Shown here one piece after another: positions 17,325 to 25,155 of a stretch of DNA of 64,000 nt. The notes under the pieces were generated by a model. That model had not been told where the DNA came from and ran no database searches. It saw only the letters and a list, made by a program, of their open reading frames with translations. The DNA comes from MWEH01 sp035409945 (GTDB lineage Bacteria > Bacillota > Clostridia > Christensenellales > DTU072). The stretch spans positions 124,001-188,000 of the forward strand of contig DAONQC010000003.1 of NCBI GenBank assembly GCA_035409945.1, read 5' to 3'. A program made the position numbers and the translations under genes. The first letter of the stretch is position 1, and each line of letters starts with the position of its first letter.

Positions 17325-17680
17325 TATTTAAAATGTTTAAGATCACTTCAGCCTATTTCAAAACCCCAAATATCGCTTTGTTTTTACATCCGTCTTGCAT
17401 CTATTTAAATTGTCCAAGCTCGTCTTTAGCTTCTTTTAAAATACCAAATAACTCCTCTATACCATCTGACTTAGTTATCATTACCTTGTACTTTTTTCAT
17501 CAGGGACACCTTTGAGGAATGCAGTGTAACTTTTTACATCTTGAATCTATGTAAATTGCTTAAGTTCGTCTTTAGCTTCTTTTAAAATACCAAATAACTC
17601 CTCTATACCATCTGACTTAGTTATCATTACCTTGTATTTTTTTCCATCTGGGATACCTTTGAGATAGGCGATCAAATGTC
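17325..17680 (-). repeat. Tandem duplication (unit about 148 bp) of the dusB 3' end, at least 2 copies plus a decayed third
   Basis: Unit 17531-17680 contains the true end of dusB. Unit 17382-17530 is a near-identical copy over about 100 bases (differences include a one-base loss in an A run that shifts the frame). About 60 bases at 17325-17381 align more weakly to the same segment (catctatttaaaatgtttaa against catctatttaaattgtccaa). The gradient suggests two successive duplications. The rest of the 16955-17546 gap, apart from the pgk promoter, shows no gene. Confidence 0.9.
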
Positions 17681-18506
17681 TTTTCATGTTGTTCGCAACT
17701 ACTTTTTCTGGCATTACATCTAATAAACCTCTTAAATGTCTTTCCATCAAATCAAATATATCCGCCTTATACTCTATTTGATTTAACTCTGAAAAAACAT
17801 ATGGTCTACCAATAGCTGCTCTTGCTACGGCAATGCCATCGCAACCAGTTTTTTCAAACATTTCATAGGCATCATCTAGAGTTTTCACCTCACCATTACC
17901 AATGACAACTATACCAATGTTTTTCTTAACTTCTTTTATTAAACCTAAATCTATTGGTCCGCTATAATACTGTTCTCTTACCCTTGCATGAATCGTTACT
18001 GCTGACACACCAGCTTTTTCTGCAAGCTCACAAATCTGCAATGCATTTTTATTGTTTTTTGAAAAACCAGCACGCATTTTTACTGTAACGGGCCTAGAAT
18101 TAGCCACTTCACAAGCTACTTTCATCACCTCATATGCTTTGTTTGGATCTTTCATCAAAGCAGAACCATCGCCATTTTTAACCACTTTCGGAACAGGGCA
18201 GCCCATATTTATGTCTATTACATCAAATTTTTCTAATCTTTTATCTACAACGGCTTTTTCGATAAAGTACGGTTCAGAACCAAATAGTTGTACGGCTTTT
18301 ACCGGCTCTCTTTCGTCAGTTATTAGTAAATCTTCGCTCTTATTTCCACTATAAATTAGTCCTTTTGCAGAAACCATTTCTGTATGGCAAAGACCTGCTC
18401 CATATTCATAGCATAGTACCCTCATCATAACATCACTAAACCCCGCAATAGCAGGTAAAATATACTTTGACTTTAAAGTTAAATTCCCGATTTTCAACTT
18501 ATCCAT
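17547..18506 (-). CDS. dusB: tRNA-dihydrouridine synthase (DusB type)
   Basis: It reduces specific uridines in tRNA D-loops using FMN and NADPH. The 319-residue protein has LPAIAGFSDVMMRVLC at the start, CHTEMVSAKGL, VIDINMGCPVPKV (about residue 100, with the catalytic Cys of the family), MRAGFSKNN, TIHARVREQYYSG (FMN phosphate contacts) and IGNGEVKTLDDAYEM. The start ATG at 18506 has only a weak upstream TTGG. It is flanked by repeat-filled gaps and is probably monocistronic. A near-identical copy of its last 100 bases follows its stop. Confidence 0.93.
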   Translation of the reverse strand: MDKLKIGNLTLKSKYILPAIAGFSDVMMRVLCYEYGAGLCHTEMVSAKGLIYSGNKSEDLLITDEREPVKAVQLFGSEPYFIEKAVVDKRLEKFDVIDINMGCPVPKVVKNGDGSALMKDPNKAYEVMKVACEVANSRPVTVKMRAGFSKNNKNALQICELAEKAGVSAVTIHARVREQYYSGPIDLGLIKEVKKNIGIVVIGNGEVKTLDDAYEMFEKTGCDGIAVARAAIGRPYVFSELNQIEYKADIFDLMERHLRGLLDVMPEKVVANNMKRHLIAYLKGIPDGKKYKVMITKSDGIEELFGILKEAKDELKQFT

Positions 18507-18629
18507 ATACCAATAAAAAATTCACTAAGTTATCGTTATTATTTGAATACTGAGGAGTGTAGCGAGCCAGTAAACAACAATCCTATTAATTATCCTCATT
18601 TTCGCAATATGATTTAGCCCTTATGCGAT

Positions 18630-18860
18630 GAATCTCATTTAGCCAATATGTACTATAACTAAATCTTTACATCCATCTACGGTTAATGCTTTTACTCGCT
18701 ATGCACTCTTACTGAATGTTTGTAACTATCCACAGCAAATTTTATTTATTTACTATGTACTCTTTCTAATATTGGATAGTATCTACACTTAATCCCATTT
18801 AGTTAGCTATACCTTAACTAACTTTTTATAGCCATCTGCAGTAGGTATTATTTTACATAA
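18630..18860. repeat. Degenerate tandem repeat between mazG and dusB (offset about 160 bp)
   Basis: The segment from 18631 (aatctcatttagccaatatg) recurs from 18791 (aatcccatttagttagctat) with similarity running about 65 bases. A third, weaker copy lies between them. Loose resemblance to the mazG 3' end just beyond 18883 suggests the same origin as the other gene-end repeats, but this is uncertain. No gene is seen in 18507-18882. Confidence 0.6.
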
Positions 18861-18882
18861 TAAACCCTAGATAGTTTTTTGC

Positions 18883-19917
18883 CTAGTTATCTTCAAACTT
18901 TTTAGATTCCTGATAATATTTTTCCATTATATCAATATTTTCAGCCTTAAGTTCAAACCCTTTTTCTTTGGACATTTCAATTACATATGCAAATCTTTTT
19001 ATAAACCTGTTGGTAGTTGCATTTAATGCTGACTCAGGGTCTACCCCTATTTTCACCAAATAACTCATAACTGCAAACAATAAATCTCCACCTTCCCATT
19101 CTTTTTCTTTTTGAGTCTTTGCTTCCTTCAATTCCTCAAACTCTTCGGGTATTTTTGCAGCAGCAGAATCTAAATTAGTAAAATCAAATCCATATTTACG
19201 TATAATACTGTCCACCTTTCGTGCTCTCATCAGCGATCCGAATGTAACAGGAACGCTTTCTATTTTATCCAAAAAACTTTTTTGCCCTTTTTCCTTCGCT
19301 TTAGCCTTTTCCCAACTTTTTAACGCTTCTTCGGGGTTTCCTGCCTTGTTATCAGCAAAAACATGAGGGTGCCTGGTTATTAATTTTATGCATAATGCAT
19401 TTATCACATCGTTAGTTGTGAAAGTTTTCGCATCTTCAGCGATAGTGGCATGGAATAAGCCTTGAAGCATCACATCGCCACTTTCTTCAATCATCTTTCC
19501 AATATTATTTAAATCAATCGCCTCTGCTAGTTCAAAAGCTTCTTCTATCGCATTAGGTTTAATACTTTTATGTGTTTGCACTTTGTCCCAATGACATCCA
19601 TCAGGATCTCTCAATCTTCTTATGATTTCTATCAAATCTCCGAAGGTATAATAATCACGACTTAAAAAATTTGCTGCCTTTATTATTAATCTTTCTACAC
19701 AATTTAAATCCTTGGCTAGTACTTCTGTCATTTTACCAGATTCATTATCAACTAACACACACTGACAGTTTTCTCCGAATTGTGATAATATTTTTTCTTT
19801 AACTTGCATAAAATTCTCAGCAGTAATTCCTTCCAAAATAATTGGGAAATTTCTTTCAAAGCTGTTAATTTCTCTTTTAATAAAATCATCAGCAATTATA
19901 AAACTAAATGAATTCAT
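18883..19917 (-). CDS. mazG: MazG-family nucleoside triphosphate pyrophosphohydrolase with N-terminal extension
   Basis: MazG hydrolyses (d)NTPs to NMP and pyrophosphate as house-cleaning. The 344-residue product has an N-terminal stretch of about 90 residues not recognised here, then the tandem MazG core. The first core begins TFGDLIEIIRRLRDPDGCHW, followed by NAIEEAFELAEAID and EESGDVMLQGLFHA with the metal-binding Glu/Asp set, then RHPHVF and SWEKAKAKEKG. The second has RARKVDSIIRKYGFDF and EEFEELKEA with GGDLLFAVMSYL. In Firmicutes MazG is often fused to a tetrapyrrole methylase; the N-terminal piece is too short for that domain but could be a remnant or linker. The start at 19917 is chosen for GGAGG five bases upstream. 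Confidence 0.88.
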   Translation of the reverse strand: MNSFSFIIADDFIKREINSFERNFPIILEGITAENFMQVKEKILSQFGENCQCVLVDNESGKMTEVLAKDLNCVERLIIKAANFLSRDYYTFGDLIEIIRRLRDPDGCHWDKVQTHKSIKPNAIEEAFELAEAIDLNNIGKMIEESGDVMLQGLFHATIAEDAKTFTTNDVINALCIKLITRHPHVFADNKAGNPEEALKSWEKAKAKEKGQKSFLDKIESVPVTFGSLMRARKVDSIIRKYGFDFTNLDSAAAKIPEEFEELKEAKTQKEKEWEGGDLLFAVMSYLVKIGVDPESALNATTNRFIKRFAYVIEMSKEKGFELKAENIDIMEKYYQESKKFEDN

Positions 19918-19942
19918 GGCGCCCTCCAAATACTTGATTAAA

Positions 19943-19971
19943 ATTATAAACTGTATAAAAAATATACTCAA
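19943..19971 (-). promoter_or_regulatory. Promoter of mazG
   Basis: Minus strand: -35 TTGAGT (19966-19971), 17-base spacer, consensus -10 TATAAT (19943-19948), about 30 bases before the ATG at 19917. Confidence 0.65.
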
Positions 19972-20126
19972 GCAAGTTGCCTAAAACTATATTTTTCATT
20001 ATTTTCCCCCAGAAAGAATATTCGCTTTCTTACAAGTACAATCGAAAATTATACTTACTATGATACTTGCTTTATAAAATCAATTTATAACCAATTGCCA
20101 TCATTACTGTTTTTTGTATCTGTCTG

Positions 20127-20135
20127 TGTTATAAT
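20127..20135 (+). promoter_or_regulatory. Extended -10 promoter of the beta-CASP MBL gene
   Basis: TGTTATAAT on the plus strand is a perfect extended -10; no good -35 is seen. It lies about 75 bases before the ATG at 20208. Confidence 0.5.
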
Positions 20136-20207
20136 TGTTTTAGGTTAATTTGCTTTGCAATCCTTTAATTAAAGCTTATTAATTATTAAATGCGAAAGAG
20201 GACTTTG

Positions 20208-21830
20208 ATGAGATTAACATTTTTAGGCGCAGCTAGAGAAGTTACTGGAAGTTGTTATTATTTAGAGGTATCAGACTGTAAAATTTTAATTGATTGTGGA
20301 ATGGAACAAGGACCTGATTTGTATGAAAATCAAGAAATACCCGTTCCGGCGAGTGAAGTAGATATTATACTACTAACACATGCACATATTGATCATTCAG
20401 GACTCACCCCACTTTTGTATAGAAACGGCTTTAGAGGCGCTGTTTACATGACATCTGCATCAATGGAACTTTGTGAAATAATGTTACTTGATAGCGCACA
20501 CATTCAAGAATTTGAAGCAGAACAACGCAATAAAAAAAGTAAGAAAAACTCTCCATCATACTACGCACCCCTCTACACTCAAGAAGATGTACTAGGACTT
20601 GTAAAGCATTTCAAAGCTATCGATTATGAAAAACCTACACAAATATGGGATGGCGTAACCGTTACTTATTATGACGCTGGACATCTTTTAGGTTCCGCGT
20701 CCATTGAAATATCAGCAACAGAGGACAATGAAACTAAGACGATAGTGTTTTCTGGAGATATTGGAAACCGAAACAAGCCCATAATTAAAAACCCAACTTA
20801 CTTAACAAAAGCAGACTATGTAATAATGGAAAGTACTTACGGAGACAGAAAACATAGCCATGTAGATAATTATGAGGAGCAATTAGTAAATATCTTAATT
20901 GATACTTTTGACCGTGGCGGCAGTGTCATTATTCCTTCGTTTGCTGTAGGCAGAATGCAAGAACTCTTATATTTCCTTCGCTTAGTAAAGGAAGATTCGA
21001 AAATAACCAAATATAAAAACTTCAAGGTCTATGTTGATAGCCCACTTGCGATTAGAGCTACTCATATATTCCGCAATAATTATTCAGATTATTTTGACCA
21101 GGAAACAAAGAATTTAATTGCAAATAATATAAACCCATTAGAATTCAAGAATTTAAAGATGAGTTTAACTGCAGATGACAGCAAAAATATACAGCTGGAG
21201 AAAGGATACAAGGTTATAATCTCAGCTTCTGGCATGTGCGAGGCAGGAAGAATTCGACACCACCTAAGAACTTATCTCCCTGGCTCGAAAAATACAATTG
21301 TTTTTGTTGGATATCAAGTCCCCGGCACGCTCGGTAGAATAATACTAGATGGTGCAAAATCTGTAAAATTATTTAATGAAAACATTCCAATTAATGCAAA
21401 AATAATTCAAATGCAAGGAACAAGTTCGCATGCAGATATGGATGATTTACAAATATGGGCAAAGTCTTTCGATCCTAAACCTACAAGGATTTTTATAACC
21501 CATGGTGATGAAGAAACTTCCATTTCTTTTGCCGAAACACTTAAAAACACCCAGCAACAAAATGTATGTATCCCATATAATGGCACCATATGGGATTTAA
21601 TTACTGATGAGAGTATTTTTGAAGGCAATAAGCAAATTAAACGTCGAACAGATAGACAAGCTAGAAGGCGATATCATGTAAAAATTTCTGGTGTTTATGG
21701 CAAACTTTTAGATGCGCTAGAAAAACTGTCTGAATCGGTTAAGAAAAATGAAGGTTTAGAAAACAGAGAACTTCGTAAATTCACGGCAGAAGTTGAAGCG
21801 CTTGCTCAAAAATGGGATCGAGATATTTAA
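20208..21830 (+). CDS. MBL-fold beta-CASP protein, RNA-nuclease type
   Basis: The 540-residue protein begins MRLTFLGAAREVTGSCYYLE. It has motif 2 LTHAHIDHSGLTPLL (about residues 60-75), a DAGHLLGSA motif, FSGDIG, and the beta-CASP motifs A (ESTYGDR), B (ASGMCEAGRIRHHL) and C (FITHGDEE). This is the layout of bacterial homologues of CPSF73/RNase J-like nucleases (YSH1/MBL-beta-CASP group). Such proteins cut or trim RNA; a specific target cannot be given. The start at 20208 is preferred over an ATG at 20190 because AGAGGA lies six bases upstream of it. Transcribed divergently from mazG. Confidence 0.87.
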   Translation: MRLTFLGAAREVTGSCYYLEVSDCKILIDCGMEQGPDLYENQEIPVPASEVDIILLTHAHIDHSGLTPLLYRNGFRGAVYMTSASMELCEIMLLDSAHIQEFEAEQRNKKSKKNSPSYYAPLYTQEDVLGLVKHFKAIDYEKPTQIWDGVTVTYYDAGHLLGSASIEISATEDNETKTIVFSGDIGNRNKPIIKNPTYLTKADYVIMESTYGDRKHSHVDNYEEQLVNILIDTFDRGGSVIIPSFAVGRMQELLYFLRLVKEDSKITKYKNFKVYVDSPLAIRATHIFRNNYSDYFDQETKNLIANNINPLEFKNLKMSLTADDSKNIQLEKGYKVIISASGMCEAGRIRHHLRTYLPGSKNTIVFVGYQVPGTLGRIILDGAKSVKLFNENIPINAKIIQMQGTSSHADMDDLQIWAKSFDPKPTRIFITHGDEETSISFAETLKNTQQQNVCIPYNGTIWDLITDESIFEGNKQIKRRTDRQARRRYHVKISGVYGKLLDALEKLSESVKKNEGLENRELRKFTAEVEALAQKWDRDI

Positions 21831-21909
21831 TAATACTCAAAACCACTTGCCTAACCACTTACAATTTTAATATAGGTTTAGGTTTTATAACGAATGCCTT
21901 TTTTAATAC

Positions 21910-23130
21910 CTAATCTAGTTTGTTATTCAGTTTAAATAATTCTTCGACTATTAGATTATATTTAGCGCTATACTTCCCATCTTTGAATACAAATCGATTA
22001 ATCACAGAATTAACAGTTAAATCGACTGCTTCTTCGATCTTCTGCACAATAGTATACAGACCAGCTAAAGACACTTTAAAATCAACTGGATTTTCAAGTA
22101 AATCCTTCCCTATGAATCCAATTTCCTCTCGGTTTATATATAAAGTGCCCTCGCCCATCTTCTCATATTCAAATGACGTGTTGTCCATAGAATACCAATA
22201 AACAGGTTTGGATATTTCAAAATCATCTTGAGATATCTCCTTAACAATAGATTCTTTCTGATAATCATACCAGGTGTCAAGTCTATCATATATAGGTTGT
22301 ACAGCCTCATTAACTGCTTGAAACTGCCCATATTTATTGTACATAACTCTATATCCACAAGCTTTGCAGAAAATATCATCACCTTTCGTGTCCATTTCAT
22401 ATTCCACACCACACTTAGGACATTTATACAAAACATATTGCATTCCTTCTGCCGAATTAATACACCTATATTGTAGTTTATTTGATATCCGATACTCGTT
22501 ATCATTATACTTAAATTTTTCAACCAGCACTTTATGTATATCTTCAGATGACAAGCGCTCAATTTGTTCTTGTGTAAATAATAATTCAGACCTATATGTA
22601 ATCTTTCCACTGCGAATCAAATGCGACCATCTTGGTTTAACAGAATAGCCACCGTATGCATGCGAAAAAACAACAGGTACATTTAATAACTTAATTAATT
22701 TTGCAATAGCTGGAGAAATGTAGTGGAGATTCCTACCGTCTATTGATATTTTCCCTTCTGGGAATAATGCAATAGAACAATCTGATGCTACGGCCCTCTT
22801 TATTGCCTTTACACTACTTAAATCTAAATCAAATTGACTAATAGGGATCATCCTAAGACCCTTACGAAATACATTAAGCCACTTCCAACTTAACACATCC
22901 CTACCGCATACAACATTTAATCTTTTCTTTCTAACGGCTAAAAAACTAAAAGCTACGTCCATAGGTGTACTATGCGTTCCAAGCGCAAGAACAGGACCTT
23001 TAATTTTATTAATCTCTGGGTCTTTTTTAAATCTAACATTAACTAGAAAAACAGATAAAAACCTTAGTAGTGCTTTAACAAAATTATAAGTTAAAACATT
23101 TGGGTTTTTTTGCTTTGCTGCCTTCTTCAT
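21910..23130 (-). CDS. PlsC-like 1-acylglycerol-3-phosphate acyltransferase with zinc ribbon and C-terminal domain
   Basis: Residues 1-200 form a glycerolipid acyltransferase domain: HX4D motif HSTPMD (53-58), GLRMIPISQF, substrate motif LFPEGKIS (122-129) and VPVVFSHAYGGY. The family acylates lysophosphatidate at the membrane. Residues 237-258 then form a four-Cys zinc ribbon (C237, C240, C255, C258). A further 145 residues at the end include a WYDYQKE segment and no recognised domain. A plain PlsC has about 200-250 residues, so the C-terminal half is an addition. AGAGGTG lies four bases before the ATG. It begins 23 bases after the aminopeptidase gene and is probably co-transcribed. Confidence 0.82.
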   Translation of the reverse strand: MKKAAKQKNPNVLTYNFVKALLRFLSVFLVNVRFKKDPEINKIKGPVLALGTHSTPMDVAFSFLAVRKKRLNVVCGRDVLSWKWLNVFRKGLRMIPISQFDLDLSSVKAIKRAVASDCSIALFPEGKISIDGRNLHYISPAIAKLIKLLNVPVVFSHAYGGYSVKPRWSHLIRSGKITYRSELLFTQEQIERLSSEDIHKVLVEKFKYNDNEYRISNKLQYRCINSAEGMQYVLYKCPKCGVEYEMDTKGDDIFCKACGYRVMYNKYGQFQAVNEAVQPIYDRLDTWYDYQKESIVKEISQDDFEISKPVYWYSMDNTSFEYEKMGEGTLYINREEIGFIGKDLLENPVDFKVSLAGLYTIVQKIEEAVDLTVNSVINRFVFKDGKYSAKYNLIVEELFKLNNKLD

Positions 23131-23153
23131 CAGTCACCTCTATAAATATTATC

Positions 23154-24269
23154 TTACTTTAAATTTTCTGGATTTAACGCCACTAGTTCAGGTAAAACAA
23201 ACCTTCCGTCTTTTCTTATTAACACATCGTCAAAGTAAATTTCTCCACCACCATATTCTGGAGTTTGTATTAATACAAGATCCCAATGTATGGCACTTTG
23301 GTTCCCGTTGTTACATTCATCGTAACAAGAGCCTGGTGTAAAATGAATTGAACCAGATATTTTTTCATCGAATAGAATGTCGCACATTGGATGATTAATA
23401 TAAGGATTAACTCCAAAAGCAAACTCACCAATATATCTAGCACCTTCATCTGTATCTAGAATCTTGTTTAGAGCTTCAGTGTTATTCGCAGTTGCCTCTA
23501 CTATTTTCCCATTTTTAAATACAAATCTCACATCCTTAAACTCTATTCCGTTTTCAACAGATGGAGAATTATATGCAATTACGCCGTTTACACTATCTCT
23601 AACTGGAGCTGTATATACTTCTCCGTCAGGAATATTACGAAGTCCAGAACATTTCTCACTACCTATACCTTTTATGCTAAAAGATATATCAGTACCGTTA
23701 CCCACTATCCTTACTCTATCCGTTTTGTTTATTAATTCACAGAGTGGATCCATAGCTTTATCCATTTTTGCATAATCTAACGTGCATACATCAAAATAGA
23801 AATCTTCAAATGCATCGGTCGAAGTTTTAGCAAGAGCGGCCATTCCCTCATGTGGATATCTTAGCACCACCCACTTTGTCTTTTTGACTCTTATACAATG
23901 GTGTACTGGATGATTATATTCCTTATCAAAAATAGCCATTTGTTTACTTGGTACGTCAGATAGTTCAAAAGCATTGTTACCTCCCCTTATACCAATATAT
24001 GCATCCATTTCATTCATTTTCATTGAATCAAATTGGGCCATTAAGGTAGCTAACTCTTCAGTCATTCCCATATTGATTGCTCGCGTTACTCTATTTTCGA
24101 ATAAATTAACAAATGGAAGTCCACCGGCAGCGTAAACTTTTTCCACTAAAGGACATACTAATTCGTACCCTACATTTCTGGCTTCAATTAAAACCTTTTC
24201 GCCTTTTTGCACTTTACAAGAATAATTGACCAGTACATCTGCTAATTTATCAAGTCTAATATCTCTCAT
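23154..24269 (-). CDS. Aminopeptidase, M29 family
   Basis: The 371-residue protein matches M29 (thermophilic aminopeptidase, AmpS/AmpT-like) metallopeptidases, which remove N-terminal residues from peptides in the cytoplasm. Family marks are the start LDKLADVLVNYSCKVQKGEKVLIEA, IRGGNNAFELSDV, FPD-like IPDGEVYTAPV (metal Glu, about residue 245), YIGEFAFGVNP (metal Glu, about 310), and HFTPGSCYDECNNGNQSAIHWDLV with the late His and Asp. AAAGGAG precedes the ATG. It lies 47 bases after luxS and 23 bases before the acyltransferase, in one apparent transcript. Confidence 0.9.
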   Translation of the reverse strand: MRDIRLDKLADVLVNYSCKVQKGEKVLIEARNVGYELVCPLVEKVYAAGGLPFVNLFENRVTRAINMGMTEELATLMAQFDSMKMNEMDAYIGIRGGNNAFELSDVPSKQMAIFDKEYNHPVHHCIRVKKTKWVVLRYPHEGMAALAKTSTDAFEDFYFDVCTLDYAKMDKAMDPLCELINKTDRVRIVGNGTDISFSIKGIGSEKCSGLRNIPDGEVYTAPVRDSVNGVIAYNSPSVENGIEFKDVRFVFKNGKIVEATANNTEALNKILDTDEGARYIGEFAFGVNPYINHPMCDILFDEKISGSIHFTPGSCYDECNNGNQSAIHWDLVLIQTPEYGGGEIYFDDVLIRKDGRFVLPELVALNPENLK

Positions 24270-24316
24270 TGTTTTCTCCTTTTAATGTTGGTTTTCTATA
24301 CGGAACTAAAATTATA

Positions 24317-24961
24317 CTAATTTTCATCTTTTACCGCTTCAGTAGTTTCTTTTTCAATCTGTTTATCTACTTCCTTTTTTTCCTTTTTATCAACAACCTT
24401 TTCTTTTGACGTAGAAGACACTTTTTTAGCTGGAGTTTTTGCTTTGGTTTGTTTAGCTTTTGGTTCTGCCTTTTTACGCTCTTTAATTACAGGATATCTT
24501 AAGTTAGCTTTTTTAATATCAATCAGTAGATTGTAATATAATGCAGCGTCATATTTAGCCATCTCCAAATCCATATCGACACAAAACCCACATTCTTTCG
24601 GGGTTGCTCCTGGGATGTCGCCTTCAAATTCTGCTGCATAATCAAAAGTTCTTTCTAATAGTGGTAAGATATCCTCAGGGGTTAAATCGCCTAGCATTAT
24701 CAAATAAAAGCCTGTTCTACACCCCATAGGCCCAAAGTAAATAATTTTATGTCCCCACATACTATCGTTGCGTAAATAGGTAGCGATAATATGTTCTAGA
24801 GCATGTATTGAGCCAGTTTCCATAACTGGTTCTTGATATGGTCTTTTCATCCTTAAATCAAATGTGGTTATAACCCCATTGCCAATCATATACTTATCGG
24901 ATACATATAAACCACACTTCAATTTTAAATGATCTATTTTAAAACTATTAATTTGCTCCAT
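24317..24961 (-). CDS. luxS: S-ribosylhomocysteine lyase LuxS with Lys-rich C-terminal tail
   Basis: LuxS splits S-ribosylhomocysteine to homocysteine and DPD, the precursor of autoinducer-2. Residues 1-160 are the standard enzyme: H53-ALE-H57 metal motif in HALEHIIATYLRN, GPMGCRTGFY with the catalytic Cys81, and the Cys124 ligand in KECGF. Residues 161-214 form a Lys/Ala/Glu-rich tail (many KKxE and KAK blocks) that ordinary LuxS proteins of about 155 residues lack. The start at 24961 is chosen for GGAAGGAG five bases upstream. First gene of the luxS-M29-plsC cluster, with its own promoter. Confidence 0.93.
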   Translation of the reverse strand: MEQINSFKIDHLKLKCGLYVSDKYMIGNGVITTFDLRMKRPYQEPVMETGSIHALEHIIATYLRNDSMWGHKIIYFGPMGCRTGFYLIMLGDLTPEDILPLLERTFDYAAEFEGDIPGATPKECGFCVDMDLEMAKYDAALYYNLLIDIKKANLRYPVIKERKKAEPKAKQTKAKTPAKKVSSTSKEKVVDKKEKKEVDKQIEKETTEAVKDEN

Positions 24962-24986
24962 AAAAACTCCTTCCAACTTTTTACTT

Positions 24987-25016
24987 ATTATATTAAAAAC
25001 CCCTCTACTATATCAA
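24987..25016 (-). promoter_or_regulatory. Promoter of luxS
   Basis: Minus strand: -35 TTGATA (25011-25016), 18-base spacer, consensus -10 TATAAT (24987-24992), about 25 bases before the ATG at 24961. Confidence 0.65.
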
Positions 25017-25049
25017 GTTATTTTATGTATAACTAAAACGTAGCTTACT

Positions 25050-25088
25050 AAAGAAACATAACCACCCTTTAAGTCAAGGATGGTTATG
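25050..25088 (-). terminator. Intrinsic terminator after the 910-residue lipoprotein gene
   Basis: Arms CATAACCACCCTT (25057-25069) and AAGGATGGTTATG (25076-25088) pair over 13 bp with one mismatch, 6-base loop. On the minus strand the hairpin is followed by TTTCTTT. It separates the lipoprotein gene from luxS. Confidence 0.75.
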
Positions 25089-25155
25089 ACATAACTTTAT
25101 TTTTATAATTTAAACACTACTTAGTACACTCGTTTTAAACATAATATACTATGTA

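Noticed and set aside
22134..22610. 158-codon minus-strand frame inside the PlsC-like gene
   Set aside because: It is an alternative frame of the acyltransferase gene, without RBS and with no family-like sequence.
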